Shown: positions 1-8,073 of the stretch, piece by piece
Numbering within the stretch: position 1 is the stretch's first letter
Layout: each line of letters begins with the position of its first letter
DNA from: an uncultured Flavobacteriaceae bacterium
Lineage (GTDB): Bacteria; Bacteroidota; Bacteroidia; Flavobacteriales; Flavobacteriaceae
Reading direction: 5' to 3'
Assembly (NCBI GenBank): GCA_913020075.1
Contig: CAJWAE010000002.1
Location: forward strand, 1-53,654
Length of the DNA: 53,654 nt
Position numbers and translations under genes: made by a program
The notes under the pieces: generated by a model
Seen by the model: only the letters and a program-made list of their open reading frames with translations
Database searches by the model: none
What the model was told of the DNA's origin: nothing

Positions 1-2
1 CT

Positions 3-98
3 ATAACCTTTAAAGCACCAATGAAAGGTAATTATACTTTTATATGTTCTTTCCCCGGTCACTGGGGGCTTATGAAAGGAAAGCTTATTGTAAAATAA
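3..98 (+). CDS. Azurin/plastocyanin-family blue copper protein, C-terminal fragment
   Basis: Only the last 31 codons and the stop lie in the window; the gene begins upstream. The fragment contains C-S-F-P-G-H-W-G-L-M followed by K-G, which is the azurin-type copper loop: Cys, His four residues later spaced C-x4-H, and Met spaced H-x3-M. Azurins are small periplasmic one-electron carriers. The stop lies 9 bases before the start of a cytochrome c gene, so the two are probably co-transcribed and could hand electrons between a periplasmic dehydrogenase and a terminal oxidase. Family assignment is firm; the redox partner is inferred from context. Confidence 0.8.
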   Translation: MTFKAPMKGNYTFICSFPGHWGLMKGKLIVK

Positions 99-107
99 TA
101 TAAAGCC

Positions 108-587
108 ATGAAAAAAAATCTACTTATTTTTTTTGTGACTTTAATTATTAGTTGTGGTTCTAACGAAAATAAGAAAAAAGGGTTTGAATATAACCGAACA
201 CAAAAAAAAGAGAATAAAAAGTATAATACTGAAGAATCTTCAACTCCAATAGATTTAAAAAATAAGGGTTTGGGTCCAATTAAAGAAGCTAACTTTGGAG
301 AGTTTATCGATCAGGATTTAGCTAATAAAGGGGCCTCTTCTTTTAATAGGAAATGTACAGCTTGTCATATGGCAGGCAGAAAACTTATTGGACCTGCCAT
401 GAAAGGTATTTATGATAGAAGAAGTCCTGAATGGGTAATGAATATGATTTTGAACCCTGTCGGAATGTTAAAAAAAGACCCGATCGCTATTGCTTTACTT
501 AAGGAATATAATAATATAATGATGCTTAATCAAAACATAACAAAGGACGAAGCGCGTTCTATTAGCGAATATTTAAGAACCCTATAG
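108..587 (+). CDS. Lipoprotein mono-haem cytochrome c
   Basis: The protein has 159 residues. It opens with a short hydrophobic signal ending in a lipobox (I-I-S-C, Cys16), then a lysine/glutamate-rich linker of about 50 residues, then a class I cytochrome c domain with the haem motif C83-T-A-C86-H87. The Met ligand is probably in the N-I-M-M-L segment near residues 137-140, just before the C-terminal helix; Met98 is less likely. It follows the azurin gene by 9 bases and overlaps the 3' end of the convergent gluconate-dehydrogenase-subunit-3-like gene by 6 bases. Membrane-anchored cytochromes of this kind are the electron-accepting subunit of FAD-dependent glucoside 3-dehydrogenases, and the neighbouring genes suggest that role here, although it is encoded on the opposite strand from the catalytic subunit. 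Confidence 0.85.
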   Translation: MKKNLLIFFVTLIISCGSNENKKKGFEYNRTQKKENKKYNTEESSTPIDLKNKGLGPIKEANFGEFIDQDLANKGASSFNRKCTACHMAGRKLIGPAMKGIYDRRSPEWVMNMILNPVGMLKKDPIAIALLKEYNNIMMLNQNITKDEARSISEYLRTL

Positions 588-1157
588 CGACCAAGCTTTC
601 CCTCCTGTTGTCTCCATAAGGTCAACGCATCCCTCTTGTTTCCCAGGAATTGGTGCATATGCTAATATATTTTCACCAATGAATTCATTAGTTTTAAATG
701 CGTTAACGGTTAGACTTCTTAGTTCACTTATAAATTTGGCTGCTTGATTTTCCTCCTTAAGGATTTTATTTCCAGGTTTTAGATATTTGGCAAGTTGTGA
801 ATCCCAATCATTTATAGACAGATGAGTTGCTTTTTCTTTGCTAGCATCTTTTATCCCTACTGCTAAAAATTCTCCCAAGCCACTTGCGAAAAAACTCTTC
901 CTTTTTTCATCATAGACAGCATCGATGTAAGAATCCACAAATTCAGGAAGTTTTAATTCAATAGCTCCTGGAATATCTGTATTTGGAATAATAAGCTCCA
1001 TTAAAGTTGATACTATTTTGAAATCATTTTTAGTAAAAAAGACTGACGAATAACTTATCTCTGTTTGACAGCTATGGAACAGGCTAACTACAGTTGGAGT
1101 TAATGTTATAGCACCAATTCCAGCACCAATGTTTTTTAAGGCTTTTCTTCTATTCAT
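582..1157 (-). CDS. Gluconate 2-dehydrogenase subunit 3 family protein (small subunit of a GMC dehydrogenase)
   Basis: The protein has 191 residues. Its N-terminus is a twin-arginine signal (N-R-R-K-A-L-K followed by a glycine/alanine-rich hydrophobic stretch). The mature part matches the gluconate 2-dehydrogenase subunit 3 family (F-F-T-K-N-D-F near residue 41, L-I-I-P-N-T-D-I-P-G-A near 56). In this family the small subunit carries the Tat signal and co-exports the signal-less FAD subunit after folding. It lies 11 bases downstream of the GMC oxidoreductase gene on the same strand, which fits that partnership. Its 3' end overlaps the convergent cytochrome c gene by 6 bases. Confidence 0.85.
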   Translation of the reverse strand: MNRRKALKNIGAGIGAITLTPTVVSLFHSCQTEISYSSVFFTKNDFKIVSTLMELIIPNTDIPGAIELKLPEFVDSYIDAVYDEKRKSFFASGLGEFLAVGIKDASKEKATHLSINDWDSQLAKYLKPGNKILKEENQAAKFISELRSLTVNAFKTNEFIGENILAYAPIPGKQEGCVDLMETTGGKAWSL

Positions 1158-1168
1158 TTTATATAAAA

Positions 1169-2860
1169 TTAAAGATTCATTTTTTTTAATTCATTAACCG
1201 CGTGGTTAGCTGCTCTTGCAGTTAAGGCCATGTATGTTAAAGATGGATTTACATTACTTGCAGATGTCATTGCTGAACCATCGGTTACATATACATTAGG
1301 GACATCATGAATTTGATTATTAGCGTTGAGAATAGATGTTTTTCGATCCCGCCCCATTCGAGCTGTTCCCATTTCATGAATACCTAGGCCCATCGCGTAT
1401 TTATTATCAAATCCTTTTACATCTTTAAAACCTGCATTTTCTAACATTTCAATGGCTTGTACTTTCATATCTACTCGCATCTTCTTTTCATTCTCTTTTA
1501 TTGTAGCATCAAAAGTAACAGTCGGTAATCCCCACTTATCTAAATTATCATAATCTAAAATCATTTTATTTTCGTGGTAAGGTAAAATTTCTCCAAATCC
1601 ATTTATTCCCATTGACCAATCTCCAGGTTTTGTGATTTCCTCTTTAAAATCTGCTCCATATGCCATTTCAGAAATAGTATCTGTCCAGCTACCCCTGCTG
1701 GCTCCACCTTGGTAACCATAGCCACGTGAGAATTCTTTTTGAGTTGTATCACCTCCAATATTTCTAAATCGAGGTATGTAAATTCCTCCAGGACGTCTCC
1801 CTGTGTAATATTTATCTTCAAAACCTTCATATCGGCCAGAAGCGCCTACTTGAAAATGATGATCCATTATATTATGTCCAAGCTCTCCAGAAGCATTACC
1901 CATCCCATTGGGAAAGGTGTCTGATGTAGATTGCATCAAAATTGAAGTTGATGCAACAGTTGAGGCACATAAAAATATAACTTTGGCTTTAAATTCATAC
2001 ATCTCTTTAGTCTGAGAATCAATAACTCTTACTCCAGTAGCTCTCTTGCTGTCTGCATCATACATTATTTCATGAACTACAGAGTTGGGTCTTAAAGTCA
2101 TATTACCAGTGGCTTCTGCTGTTGGTAGTGTAGATGAATTACTACTAAAGTATGATCCAAAAGGGCATCCTCTAGCGCATCTATTCCTATATTGACAAGT
2201 AACTCTACCTAAACCAGGCTTAGTTCCTTCTGTAATGTGAGCAACTCGAGCATTAGCTACTAATCTATCTGAATAACTCCCATCCACAGAGCTTTTAAGA
2301 ACTTCATCAACACAATTTAGTTCCAAAGGTTTTAAATATTTTCCGTCAGGGAATTGTGGGAGTCCAACATTTTTACCACTTACCCCAATAAAATCTTCTA
2401 CATAATCGTACCAAGTTGATAAATCTTTATATCGAATCGGCCAATCTACTGCAATTCCCTCTTTAAGGTTTGCGCTAAAATCAAAATCAGTTAGTCGGTA
2501 ACTTTGCCTCCCCCACATTAGTGAACGTCCACCTACGTGATACCCTCTCATCCAATCGAAACGATTAACTTCATTATAAGGGTGCTCTATGTCGTTAACA
2601 AAAAAATGTTTTCCTGACTCATTTGTAGTGTAATTTGTTCTGCTTTGCTTTTTTTGATTTTTCCGTGTTTCTTGGGTAATTACATCTCCTGATTTATAGT
2701 CCCATGGGTCATTATGCATAGTGGGGTAATCTTCAATATGTTTTACCATACGCCCTCTTTCCAAAACTAATGTTTTAAGACCTTTCTCACAAAGTTCTTT
2801 GGCTGCCCATCCTCCGCTAATTCCAGTTCCAACTACTATAGCATCATAATTCGTTTCCAT
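1169..2860 (-). CDS. GMC-family FAD oxidoreductase, probable glucoside 3-dehydrogenase catalytic subunit
   Basis: The protein has 563 residues and no signal of its own. The N-terminus is a Rossmann FAD-binding motif (V-G-T-G-I-S-G-G-W-A-A, residues 10-20). GMC hallmarks follow: G-G-R-S-L-M-W-G near 110-117 and a C-terminal active-site region with H495 (H-E-M-G-T-A-R-M-G) and N538 (N-V-N-P-S-L-T). Cys222, Cys228 and Cys232 form a cluster in an R-C-A-R-G-C-P-F-G context, like the cysteines that hold an iron-sulfur cluster in bacterial FAD-dependent glucose and glucoside dehydrogenases. Export by the Tat-signal small subunit encoded directly downstream is expected. The DUF1080, isomerase and Gfo/Idh/MocA genes nearby favour oxidation of sugar or glycoside C3-OH to a 3-keto product. 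Substrate is inferred. Confidence 0.8.
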   Translation of the reverse strand: METNYDAIVVGTGISGGWAAKELCEKGLKTLVLERGRMVKHIEDYPTMHNDPWDYKSGDVITQETRKNQKKQSRTNYTTNESGKHFFVNDIEHPYNEVNRFDWMRGYHVGGRSLMWGRQSYRLTDFDFSANLKEGIAVDWPIRYKDLSTWYDYVEDFIGVSGKNVGLPQFPDGKYLKPLELNCVDEVLKSSVDGSYSDRLVANARVAHITEGTKPGLGRVTCQYRNRCARGCPFGSYFSSNSSTLPTAEATGNMTLRPNSVVHEIMYDADSKRATGVRVIDSQTKEMYEFKAKVIFLCASTVASTSILMQSTSDTFPNGMGNASGELGHNIMDHHFQVGASGRYEGFEDKYYTGRRPGGIYIPRFRNIGGDTTQKEFSRGYGYQGGASRGSWTDTISEMAYGADFKEEITKPGDWSMGINGFGEILPYHENKMILDYDNLDKWGLPTVTFDATIKENEKKMRVDMKVQAIEMLENAGFKDVKGFDNKYAMGLGIHEMGTARMGRDRKTSILNANNQIHDVPNVYVTDGSAMTSASNVNPSLTYMALTARAANHAVNELKKMNL

Positions 2861-2893
2861 TATTGAATTTTTTATTTAAAAGCCTAATATACC

Positions 2894-2901
2894 CAAATAT
2901 A
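2894..2901 (-). promoter_or_regulatory. -7 promoter box for the GMC oxidoreductase operon
   Basis: On the minus strand the sequence reads TATATTTG, an exact match to the Bacteroidota -7 consensus TAnnTTTG. It predicts a start of transcription around 2890 and a leader of about 30 bases before the ATG at 2860. No convincing -33 TTTG is present. Confidence 0.5.
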
Positions 2902-2930
2902 AATATTTTACATATTCATTATAATTAATT

Positions 2931-2959
2931 GTCTAAATTTAGAATTAAATTTTTTAGAC
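2931..2959. repeat. Inverted repeat in the divergent GMC/isomerase intergenic region
   Basis: GTCTAAA at 2931-2937 is matched by TTTAGAC at 2953-2959, giving 7-base arms with a 15-base spacer. It lies between the divergently transcribed GMC and sugar isomerase genes, 10 bases before the isomerase ATG. It may be an operator for a regulator of the sugar cluster; no regulator gene is seen next to it. Confidence 0.35.
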
Positions 2960-2968
2960 TATTTATTT

Positions 2969-3931
2969 ATGAAACGAAAAGAATTTTTTACTCAGATTGG
3001 AATAGCCGGATTTGGAATAACAGCTTTTGGAAGCCTTATGTCTTGTAAAAAAACATATTCTCAAAAAAAACTTTTTTTTAAAATATCTCTTGCTCAGTGG
3101 TCATTTCACCGAACATTTCGTGGAGGAATAAATTCACCCTATGAGTTTGCGAAAATGGCTCATGAATTAGGCTTTGAAGGTTTAGAATACGTGAATCAAT
3201 TATATCCTGATGTTATGAAAAGTAACAACAAAGTCAAGGCATTAAAAGTTTTTGTTAAAAAAAACAATGCATTAGCTGCAGAATATAAAATTAAGAATGT
3301 CTTAATTATGATTGATGAGGAAGGTGATTTATCCACCTCCGACAAAAATAAAAGGATAACTGCAATAGAAAATCATAAATTATGGATAAATGCTGCAAAT
3401 CAGATGGGCTGTAGTGCTGTTCGCTTAAATTTATATGGAGAAAGTGACCCTGAAAAATGGATTACTAATTCAATTCTTAGCTTAACTACCTTATGTGATT
3501 ATGCTGCTGGTCTTAATATCAATGTCATTGTTGAAAATCACGGAAGATTAACCTCTAACGTACCTATTCTTATGAAAGTCATTAAAGGTACTGATCGATT
3601 AAATTGTGGAACTCTCCCTGATTTTGGAAATTTCTGTATTTCAAAAGAAGGTTACGGTTCTGTATTTGGAGGTAATTGTTCAGAAATATATGATCCCTAC
3701 AAAGGAGTCGCTGAAATGATGCCAAAAGCGTTTGGAGTTAGTGCTAAATCTAATGATTTTGATATAAATGGCGAGGAAACAACACTAGACTTCACTCGCT
3801 TAATGAGTTCCGTTAAAGAAGCAGGTTATACAGGATTTGTCGGAGTTGAATATGAAGGATCTCGACTCTCTGAAAGAGATGGGATAATTGCCACTAAAAA
3901 ATTACTGGAATCGGTAGGGTCTGAATTATAA
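2969..3931 (+). CDS. Sugar phosphate isomerase/epimerase family TIM-barrel lipoprotein
   Basis: The protein has 320 residues. The N-terminus has a Tat-like K-R-K-E-F-F segment, a glycine-rich hydrophobic stretch and a lipobox (L-M-S-C, Cys26), so it is exported and probably lipid-anchored. The rest is a xylose-isomerase-like TIM barrel: S-L-A-Q-W-S-F-H near 41, G-F-E-G-L-E-Y near 70, I-V-E-N-H-G near 193, L-P-D-F-G-N-F, and a final G-V-E-Y-E-G strand, which supply the usual metal-binding acidic residues. It heads a tightly packed plus-strand operon (2 bases to the MFS gene). Exported members of this family are frequent in Bacteroidota 3-keto-sugar clusters, where they act as isomerases or lyases; the precise reaction is not visible. 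Confidence 0.8.
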   Translation: MKRKEFFTQIGIAGFGITAFGSLMSCKKTYSQKKLFFKISLAQWSFHRTFRGGINSPYEFAKMAHELGFEGLEYVNQLYPDVMKSNNKVKALKVFVKKNNALAAEYKIKNVLIMIDEEGDLSTSDKNKRITAIENHKLWINAANQMGCSAVRLNLYGESDPEKWITNSILSLTTLCDYAAGLNINVIVENHGRLTSNVPILMKVIKGTDRLNCGTLPDFGNFCISKEGYGSVFGGNCSEIYDPYKGVAEMMPKAFGVSAKSNDFDINGEETTLDFTRLMSSVKEAGYTGFVGVEYEGSRLSERDGIIATKKLLESVGSEL

Positions 3932-3933
3932 AT

Positions 3934-5145
3934 ATGAACAAAAAGATAAAATTTCAACTTTCTTTTCTTTTTTTTCTTGAATTTTTTATTTGGGGAGGTT
4001 GGTTTGTAACCTTGGGAACATTTCTTTCTCAAGAGTTCAGTGCTAGCGGAAGTCAATTAGCTATGGCCTTCGAGACACAATCAATTGGAGCCATAATTGC
4101 TCCATTTGTAATAGGTCTAATCGCCGATCGCTATTTTGCTGCAGAAAAAATTTTAGGAATCCTTCACCTTATTGGCGCAGGTTTATTATTCTTTGCTGGT
4201 AATTCAGTAAAATTTACTGAATTTTATCCTTACATATTTATTTATATGCTTTTATACATGCCTACTTTGTCTTTATCTAATGCAGTAGCTTTTAACCAAA
4301 TGGATAATCCTTCTAAAGAATTTGCTCCTATCCGAGTCCTTGGTAGTTTGGGTTGGATTATTGCCGGACTAACCATCGGTTATTTAGCATTGGAAAGTAA
4401 CAACGTTTTAAAGTATACTTTTTATATGTCATCAGCTGCTTCTGCATTACTTGGGGTTTATAGTTTCATACTTCCACATACTCCTCCAAAAGCGGATAGA
4501 GAAAAAAAAATCACTTTGAGGGAAATTCTAGGACTAGATGCTCTAGCAATGTTAAAAGATAAAGGTTTTTTCTTTTTTTTTATTGCTTCAATTCTAATAT
4601 GCATTCCACTCGCTTTTTATTATCAACATGCGAACCAATTCCTTAATGAACTGGGAATGGAAGCAGCAGCCTCTAAGATGGCTATGGGTCAAGTATCCGA
4701 AGTCTTATTTTTACTATTACTTCCTCTCTTTTTAAAAAAATATGGAGTTAAGAATGCTCTTATTGTAGGAATACTTGCTTGGGGGGTTCGCTACAGCTTA
4801 TTTGCTTTTGGAGATACGGGTGCAAAAACTTGGATGCTTCTTTTCGGAATTATACTACATGGAATCTGTTACGATTTTTTCTTTGTTTCAGGACAAATCT
4901 ATACTGACTTCAAGGCTGGAGAAAAATTTAAAAGTTCTGCTCAAGGACTTATTACACTAGCCACATATGGCGTTGGTATGCTTATAGGATTTAGATTTGC
5001 AGGTTGGCTTACAGATCAATATATAATTGAAGGTGGACACTTATGGAAAGAAATATGGATTCAACCTGCCATTTTTTCATTTGTAGTATTAGTCTTATTT
5101 TTAATCTTTTTTAAAAACGAACCTATTAAATTAAAACAAACATGA
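3934..5145 (+). CDS. MFS transporter, nucleoside:H+ symporter (NUP) type
   Basis: The protein has 403 residues and about twelve hydrophobic segments. The N-terminal F-I-W-G-G-W-F-V-T-L-G-T-F-L and the A-P-I-R-V-L-G-S-L-G-W-I-I-A-G segment are typical of the nucleoside:proton symporter branch of the major facilitator superfamily. In Bacteroidota many proteins annotated this way sit in sugar-catabolic operons and probably carry sugars rather than nucleosides. It starts 2 bases after the isomerase stop and overlaps the next gene by 4 bases (ATGA), so translational coupling is likely. In context it would bring the keto-sugar or its processed product across the inner membrane. Confidence 0.8.
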   Translation: MNKKIKFQLSFLFFLEFFIWGGWFVTLGTFLSQEFSASGSQLAMAFETQSIGAIIAPFVIGLIADRYFAAEKILGILHLIGAGLLFFAGNSVKFTEFYPYIFIYMLLYMPTLSLSNAVAFNQMDNPSKEFAPIRVLGSLGWIIAGLTIGYLALESNNVLKYTFYMSSAASALLGVYSFILPHTPPKADREKKITLREILGLDALAMLKDKGFFFFFIASILICIPLAFYYQHANQFLNELGMEAAASKMAMGQVSEVLFLLLLPLFLKKYGVKNALIVGILAWGVRYSLFAFGDTGAKTWMLLFGIILHGICYDFFFVSGQIYTDFKAGEKFKSSAQGLITLATYGVGMLIGFRFAGWLTDQYIIEGGHLWKEIWIQPAIFSFVVLVLFLIFFKNEPIKLKQT

Positions 5146-6281
5146 GTAAAATCAGACTTGGTATCCTGGGAGGTGGAGGAGACTCCCTTATAGGAGTACT
5201 CCATCGTGTAGCTTCTAACATGTATGATCGTTATGAAATTGTTGGAGGTGTGTTTAATCCAGACTATAATCAAAATATAGAATTTGCTAAACAAATAGGA
5301 GTAAATACAAACAGGGTCTATCAAGACTTTGAAAGTCTTATAGATGAAGAAATTAAAAAACCATTAGAAGAGCGGATCGAGGTTGTTTCTGTTTTAACAC
5401 CAAATTTTTTACATTTCCCTATGGCTAAAAAGCTTCTTGAAAACGGATTTAATGTAATCTGTGAAAAACCTTTAACAACTTCCTATGAAGAGGCCATTGA
5501 ATTGGAAACTCTTCAAAAGAAAAACAATACTATTTTTGCAGTTACTTATACCTATACTGGATATCCTATGGTGCGTCATATGAAGCATATGATTTCTGAA
5601 GGAGAACTAGGTGAAATACATAAAGTAGATATTCAATATTATCAAGGGTGGATTAATCCAGTAATTCATGATCCTGAGCTACGCAAAACAGTTTGGCGTT
5701 TAGATCCAAAAAAAGCAGGTATAAGTTCTTGTATCGGAGACATTGGAACGCATGCATTTCAAATGGCAGAGTACCTCACTGGAAAAGAAGTCAAATCGAT
5801 TCTCTCCGACTTAAACACGCTTTACAAAGATAATACACTAGATCTTGATGGAACAGTATTGGTCCGCTTTAAAGATAATTTAAAAGGGGTGATCCGCGCC
5901 AGTCAAATTGCAACGGGTGAAGAGAATAATTTAAGTGTTGCTATATACGGGGGAAAAGGAGCTTATAAGTGGGAGCAAGAAAATCCAAACTTTTTATATC
6001 ACCTCAAGGACGACGAGGCTATGCGTGTTATTAAACCCGGAAATACTTATGTGTCTGAAGTTGCTGCTGATGGAACAAAACTTCCTGGGGGTCACCCTGA
6101 AGGAATTTTTGATGCTATGGGTAACATTTATAAAGGAGTAGCTAAAGCTTTGAGAAAGGAAACCTCATTTAAAGGTGAATTTCCTACTATGCGCGACGGA
6201 GTAAGAGGTATGCTATTTATAGAAAAAGTAGTTGAATCTAATCAAAAAGGAAATATATGGCTAAGCATGGAAAGCAAATGA
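5142..6281 (+). CDS. Gfo/Idh/MocA family NAD(P)-dependent oxidoreductase
   Basis: The protein has 379 residues. It has an N-terminal Rossmann fold (L-G-I-L-G-G-G-G-D-S, residues 6-15), the family E108-K109-P110 motif, and a catalytic-domain G-D200-I-G-T-H204 motif. There is no signal peptide, so it is cytoplasmic. Members of this family interconvert sugar hydroxyl and keto groups with NAD(P). Beside a GMC dehydrogenase and two isomerases, it probably reduces or rearranges a 3-keto-sugar after import. It overlaps the upstream MFS gene by 4 bases and the downstream isomerase gene by 4 bases (ATGA at 6278-6281). Confidence 0.85.
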   Translation: MSKIRLGILGGGGDSLIGVLHRVASNMYDRYEIVGGVFNPDYNQNIEFAKQIGVNTNRVYQDFESLIDEEIKKPLEERIEVVSVLTPNFLHFPMAKKLLENGFNVICEKPLTTSYEEAIELETLQKKNNTIFAVTYTYTGYPMVRHMKHMISEGELGEIHKVDIQYYQGWINPVIHDPELRKTVWRLDPKKAGISSCIGDIGTHAFQMAEYLTGKEVKSILSDLNTLYKDNTLDLDGTVLVRFKDNLKGVIRASQIATGEENNLSVAIYGGKGAYKWEQENPNFLYHLKDDEAMRVIKPGNTYVSEVAADGTKLPGGHPEGIFDAMGNIYKGVAKALRKETSFKGEFPTMRDGVRGMLFIEKVVESNQKGNIWLSMESK

Positions 6282-7330
6282 AAACAGTAAAAGGTCCCGG
6301 AATATTTCTAGCACAATTTGTAGACGATAAAGCGCCCTTTAATTCTTTAGATGGAATGTGTAAATGGGCAGCTGAATTAGGCTATAAAGGAATTCAAATT
6401 CCAACATGGGAACACTTTCTCATTGATCTTGACAAAGCCGCAGAAAGTCAAACCTATTGTGATGAACTCAAGGGTAAAATCAATTCCTATGGCCTAGAAA
6501 TTACCGAGCTTTCAACACATCTACAAGGACAACTGGTAGCTGTTCATTCGGCATATGATTTAATGTTTGATAACTTTGCTCCGGATGCTGTAAAAAATAA
6601 TCCTAAAGCTAGAACTGAATGGGCTATTGATACAATGAAAAAAGCAGCTCTAGCTAGTAAACGACTTGGACTTAATACCCATGCAACATTTTCTGGAGCC
6701 CTTTTATGGCATACTCTACATCCCTGGCCACAAAGGCCTAAAGGTTTAGTAGAGCTTGGGTTTAAAGAATTGGCAAAACGTTGGAAACCTATCTTAGATG
6801 TTTTTGATCATAATGGTGTTGACGTATGTTATGAAATTCATCCTGGTGAAGATCTTCATGATGGAGTAACTTTTGAACGCTTTCTTGCGGCTACTGGAAA
6901 CCATAAAAGAGTGAATATTTTGTATGATCCGAGTCATTTTGTATTACAACAACTGGATTATATCAAATATATTGATCATTACCATGAGTTCATAAAATCT
7001 TTTCATGTGAAAGATTCAGAATTCAAACCTAATGGTAAAAAGGGTTCTTTTGGAGGCTATGGAGATTGGATTGATCGTGCTGGTAGATATCGCTCTCCTG
7101 GAGATGGTCAGATTGACTTTAAAACTATTTTTACCAAACTTACAGAGTATGGTTGTGATCTTTGGGCAGTAATGGAATGGGAGTGCTGTATAAAAAGTCC
7201 AGAACAGGGGGCAATAGAGGGTGTCGCTTTTATTAAAAATCATATCATAGAAGCTACTCAAAAAACTTTCGACGATTTTGCGGGAGGTAAAATTAATGAA
7301 CAACATTTAAAAAAAATATTAAATATATAA
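6278..7330 (+). CDS. Cytoplasmic sugar phosphate isomerase/epimerase family protein
   Basis: I place the start at the ATG at 6278, which forms an ATGA overlap with the preceding stop; an in-frame ATG at 6257 would add seven residues and a longer overlap. The protein of about 350 residues is an AP-endonuclease-2-like TIM barrel: F-L-A-Q-F-V near the N-terminus, G-Y-K-G-I-Q-I-P-T-W-E, V-C-Y-E-I-H-P-G-E-D with a metal-type Glu, Y-D-P-S-H-F, F-H-V-K-D-S-E, and W-A-V-M-E-W-E-C near the end. No export signal is present, in contrast to the isomerase at 2969, so the cluster holds an exported and a cytoplasmic paralogous activity. It probably acts with the adjacent Gfo/Idh/MocA enzyme. Confidence 0.8.
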   Translation: MKTVKGPGIFLAQFVDDKAPFNSLDGMCKWAAELGYKGIQIPTWEHFLIDLDKAAESQTYCDELKGKINSYGLEITELSTHLQGQLVAVHSAYDLMFDNFAPDAVKNNPKARTEWAIDTMKKAALASKRLGLNTHATFSGALLWHTLHPWPQRPKGLVELGFKELAKRWKPILDVFDHNGVDVCYEIHPGEDLHDGVTFERFLAATGNHKRVNILYDPSHFVLQQLDYIKYIDHYHEFIKSFHVKDSEFKPNGKKGSFGGYGDWIDRAGRYRSPGDGQIDFKTIFTKLTEYGCDLWAVMEWECCIKSPEQGAIEGVAFIKNHIIEATQKTFDDFAGGKINEQHLKKILNI

Positions 7331-8064
7331 TGAATAAAAAAGTAATCTTAATGCTGGTTTCATTGATTTTAATGGCCAGTTCAACAACTCCTTTAGTGGA
7401 AGAAAAAATTAATTGTAGTGATGCTAAATGGGAATCCCTTTTTGACGGAGAAACCTTAAACGGATGGCATAGATTTAATCGAAAAGGAATAATTCCTATA
7501 TGGACGGCAAAAAATGGAGTACTTACTCTTGATCCCGCATTAAGACCTAAAGGGGATTATATTCATGATATTGTAACGGATAAAGTATATGAAAACTTTC
7601 AATTATCTATTGAATGGAATATAGCTGAAGGAGGAAATAGTGGCATTTTTTGGGGTGTTCAAGAGGGAGGAGCCTATAACTATCCATTCTCTACAGGTCC
7701 AGAGATTCAGGTTATTGACAATGAAAGGCACCCTGACGCAAAAGATAATCCTAAATACCATCAAGCAGGAGCAATTTACGATTTAGTTCAACCCTCAAAA
7801 GACGTATGCAAACCTGCTGGGCAATGGAATAATATTTTACTCACCATTGACAATAATAAAAATCAAGGAAGTGTAGAGCTTAACGGAATCAAAATTGTGG
7901 AATTTCCTTTAAGCGGAAAAAAATGGGATGAAATGGTCGCCAATTCAAAATTTAATGATGATTGCTACTTTAAAGATTTTGGTAAATTCAAGTCAGGTAA
8001 GATTGGATTGCAAGATCATGGAAATAAGGTTTCATTTAGAAACATCAAAATTCGTAAATTATAA
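7330..8064 (+). CDS. DUF1080 / 3-keto-disaccharide hydrolase domain protein, secreted
   Basis: The protein has 244 residues with an N-terminal signal peptide (about residues 1-20). The rest is a single DUF1080 domain, a concanavalin-like fold: L-F-D-G-E-T-L-N-G-W-H near 37, G-G-N-S-G-I-F-W-G-V near 98, and G-K-I-G-L-Q-D-H-G-N near 225. Characterised DUF1080 proteins cleave 3-keto-glycosides by an elimination mechanism, which is the step expected after a glucoside 3-dehydrogenase. The ATG shares its A with the TAA of the upstream gene, so it is the last member of this plus-strand operon. The periplasmic location matches the exported dehydrogenase. Confidence 0.85.
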   Translation: MNKKVILMLVSLILMASSTTPLVEEKINCSDAKWESLFDGETLNGWHRFNRKGIIPIWTAKNGVLTLDPALRPKGDYIHDIVTDKVYENFQLSIEWNIAEGGNSGIFWGVQEGGAYNYPFSTGPEIQVIDNERHPDAKDNPKYHQAGAIYDLVQPSKDVCKPAGQWNNILLTIDNNKNQGSVELNGIKIVEFPLSGKKWDEMVANSKFNDDCYFKDFGKFKSGKIGLQDHGNKVSFRNIKIRKL

Positions 8065-8073
8065 AATAAATCT

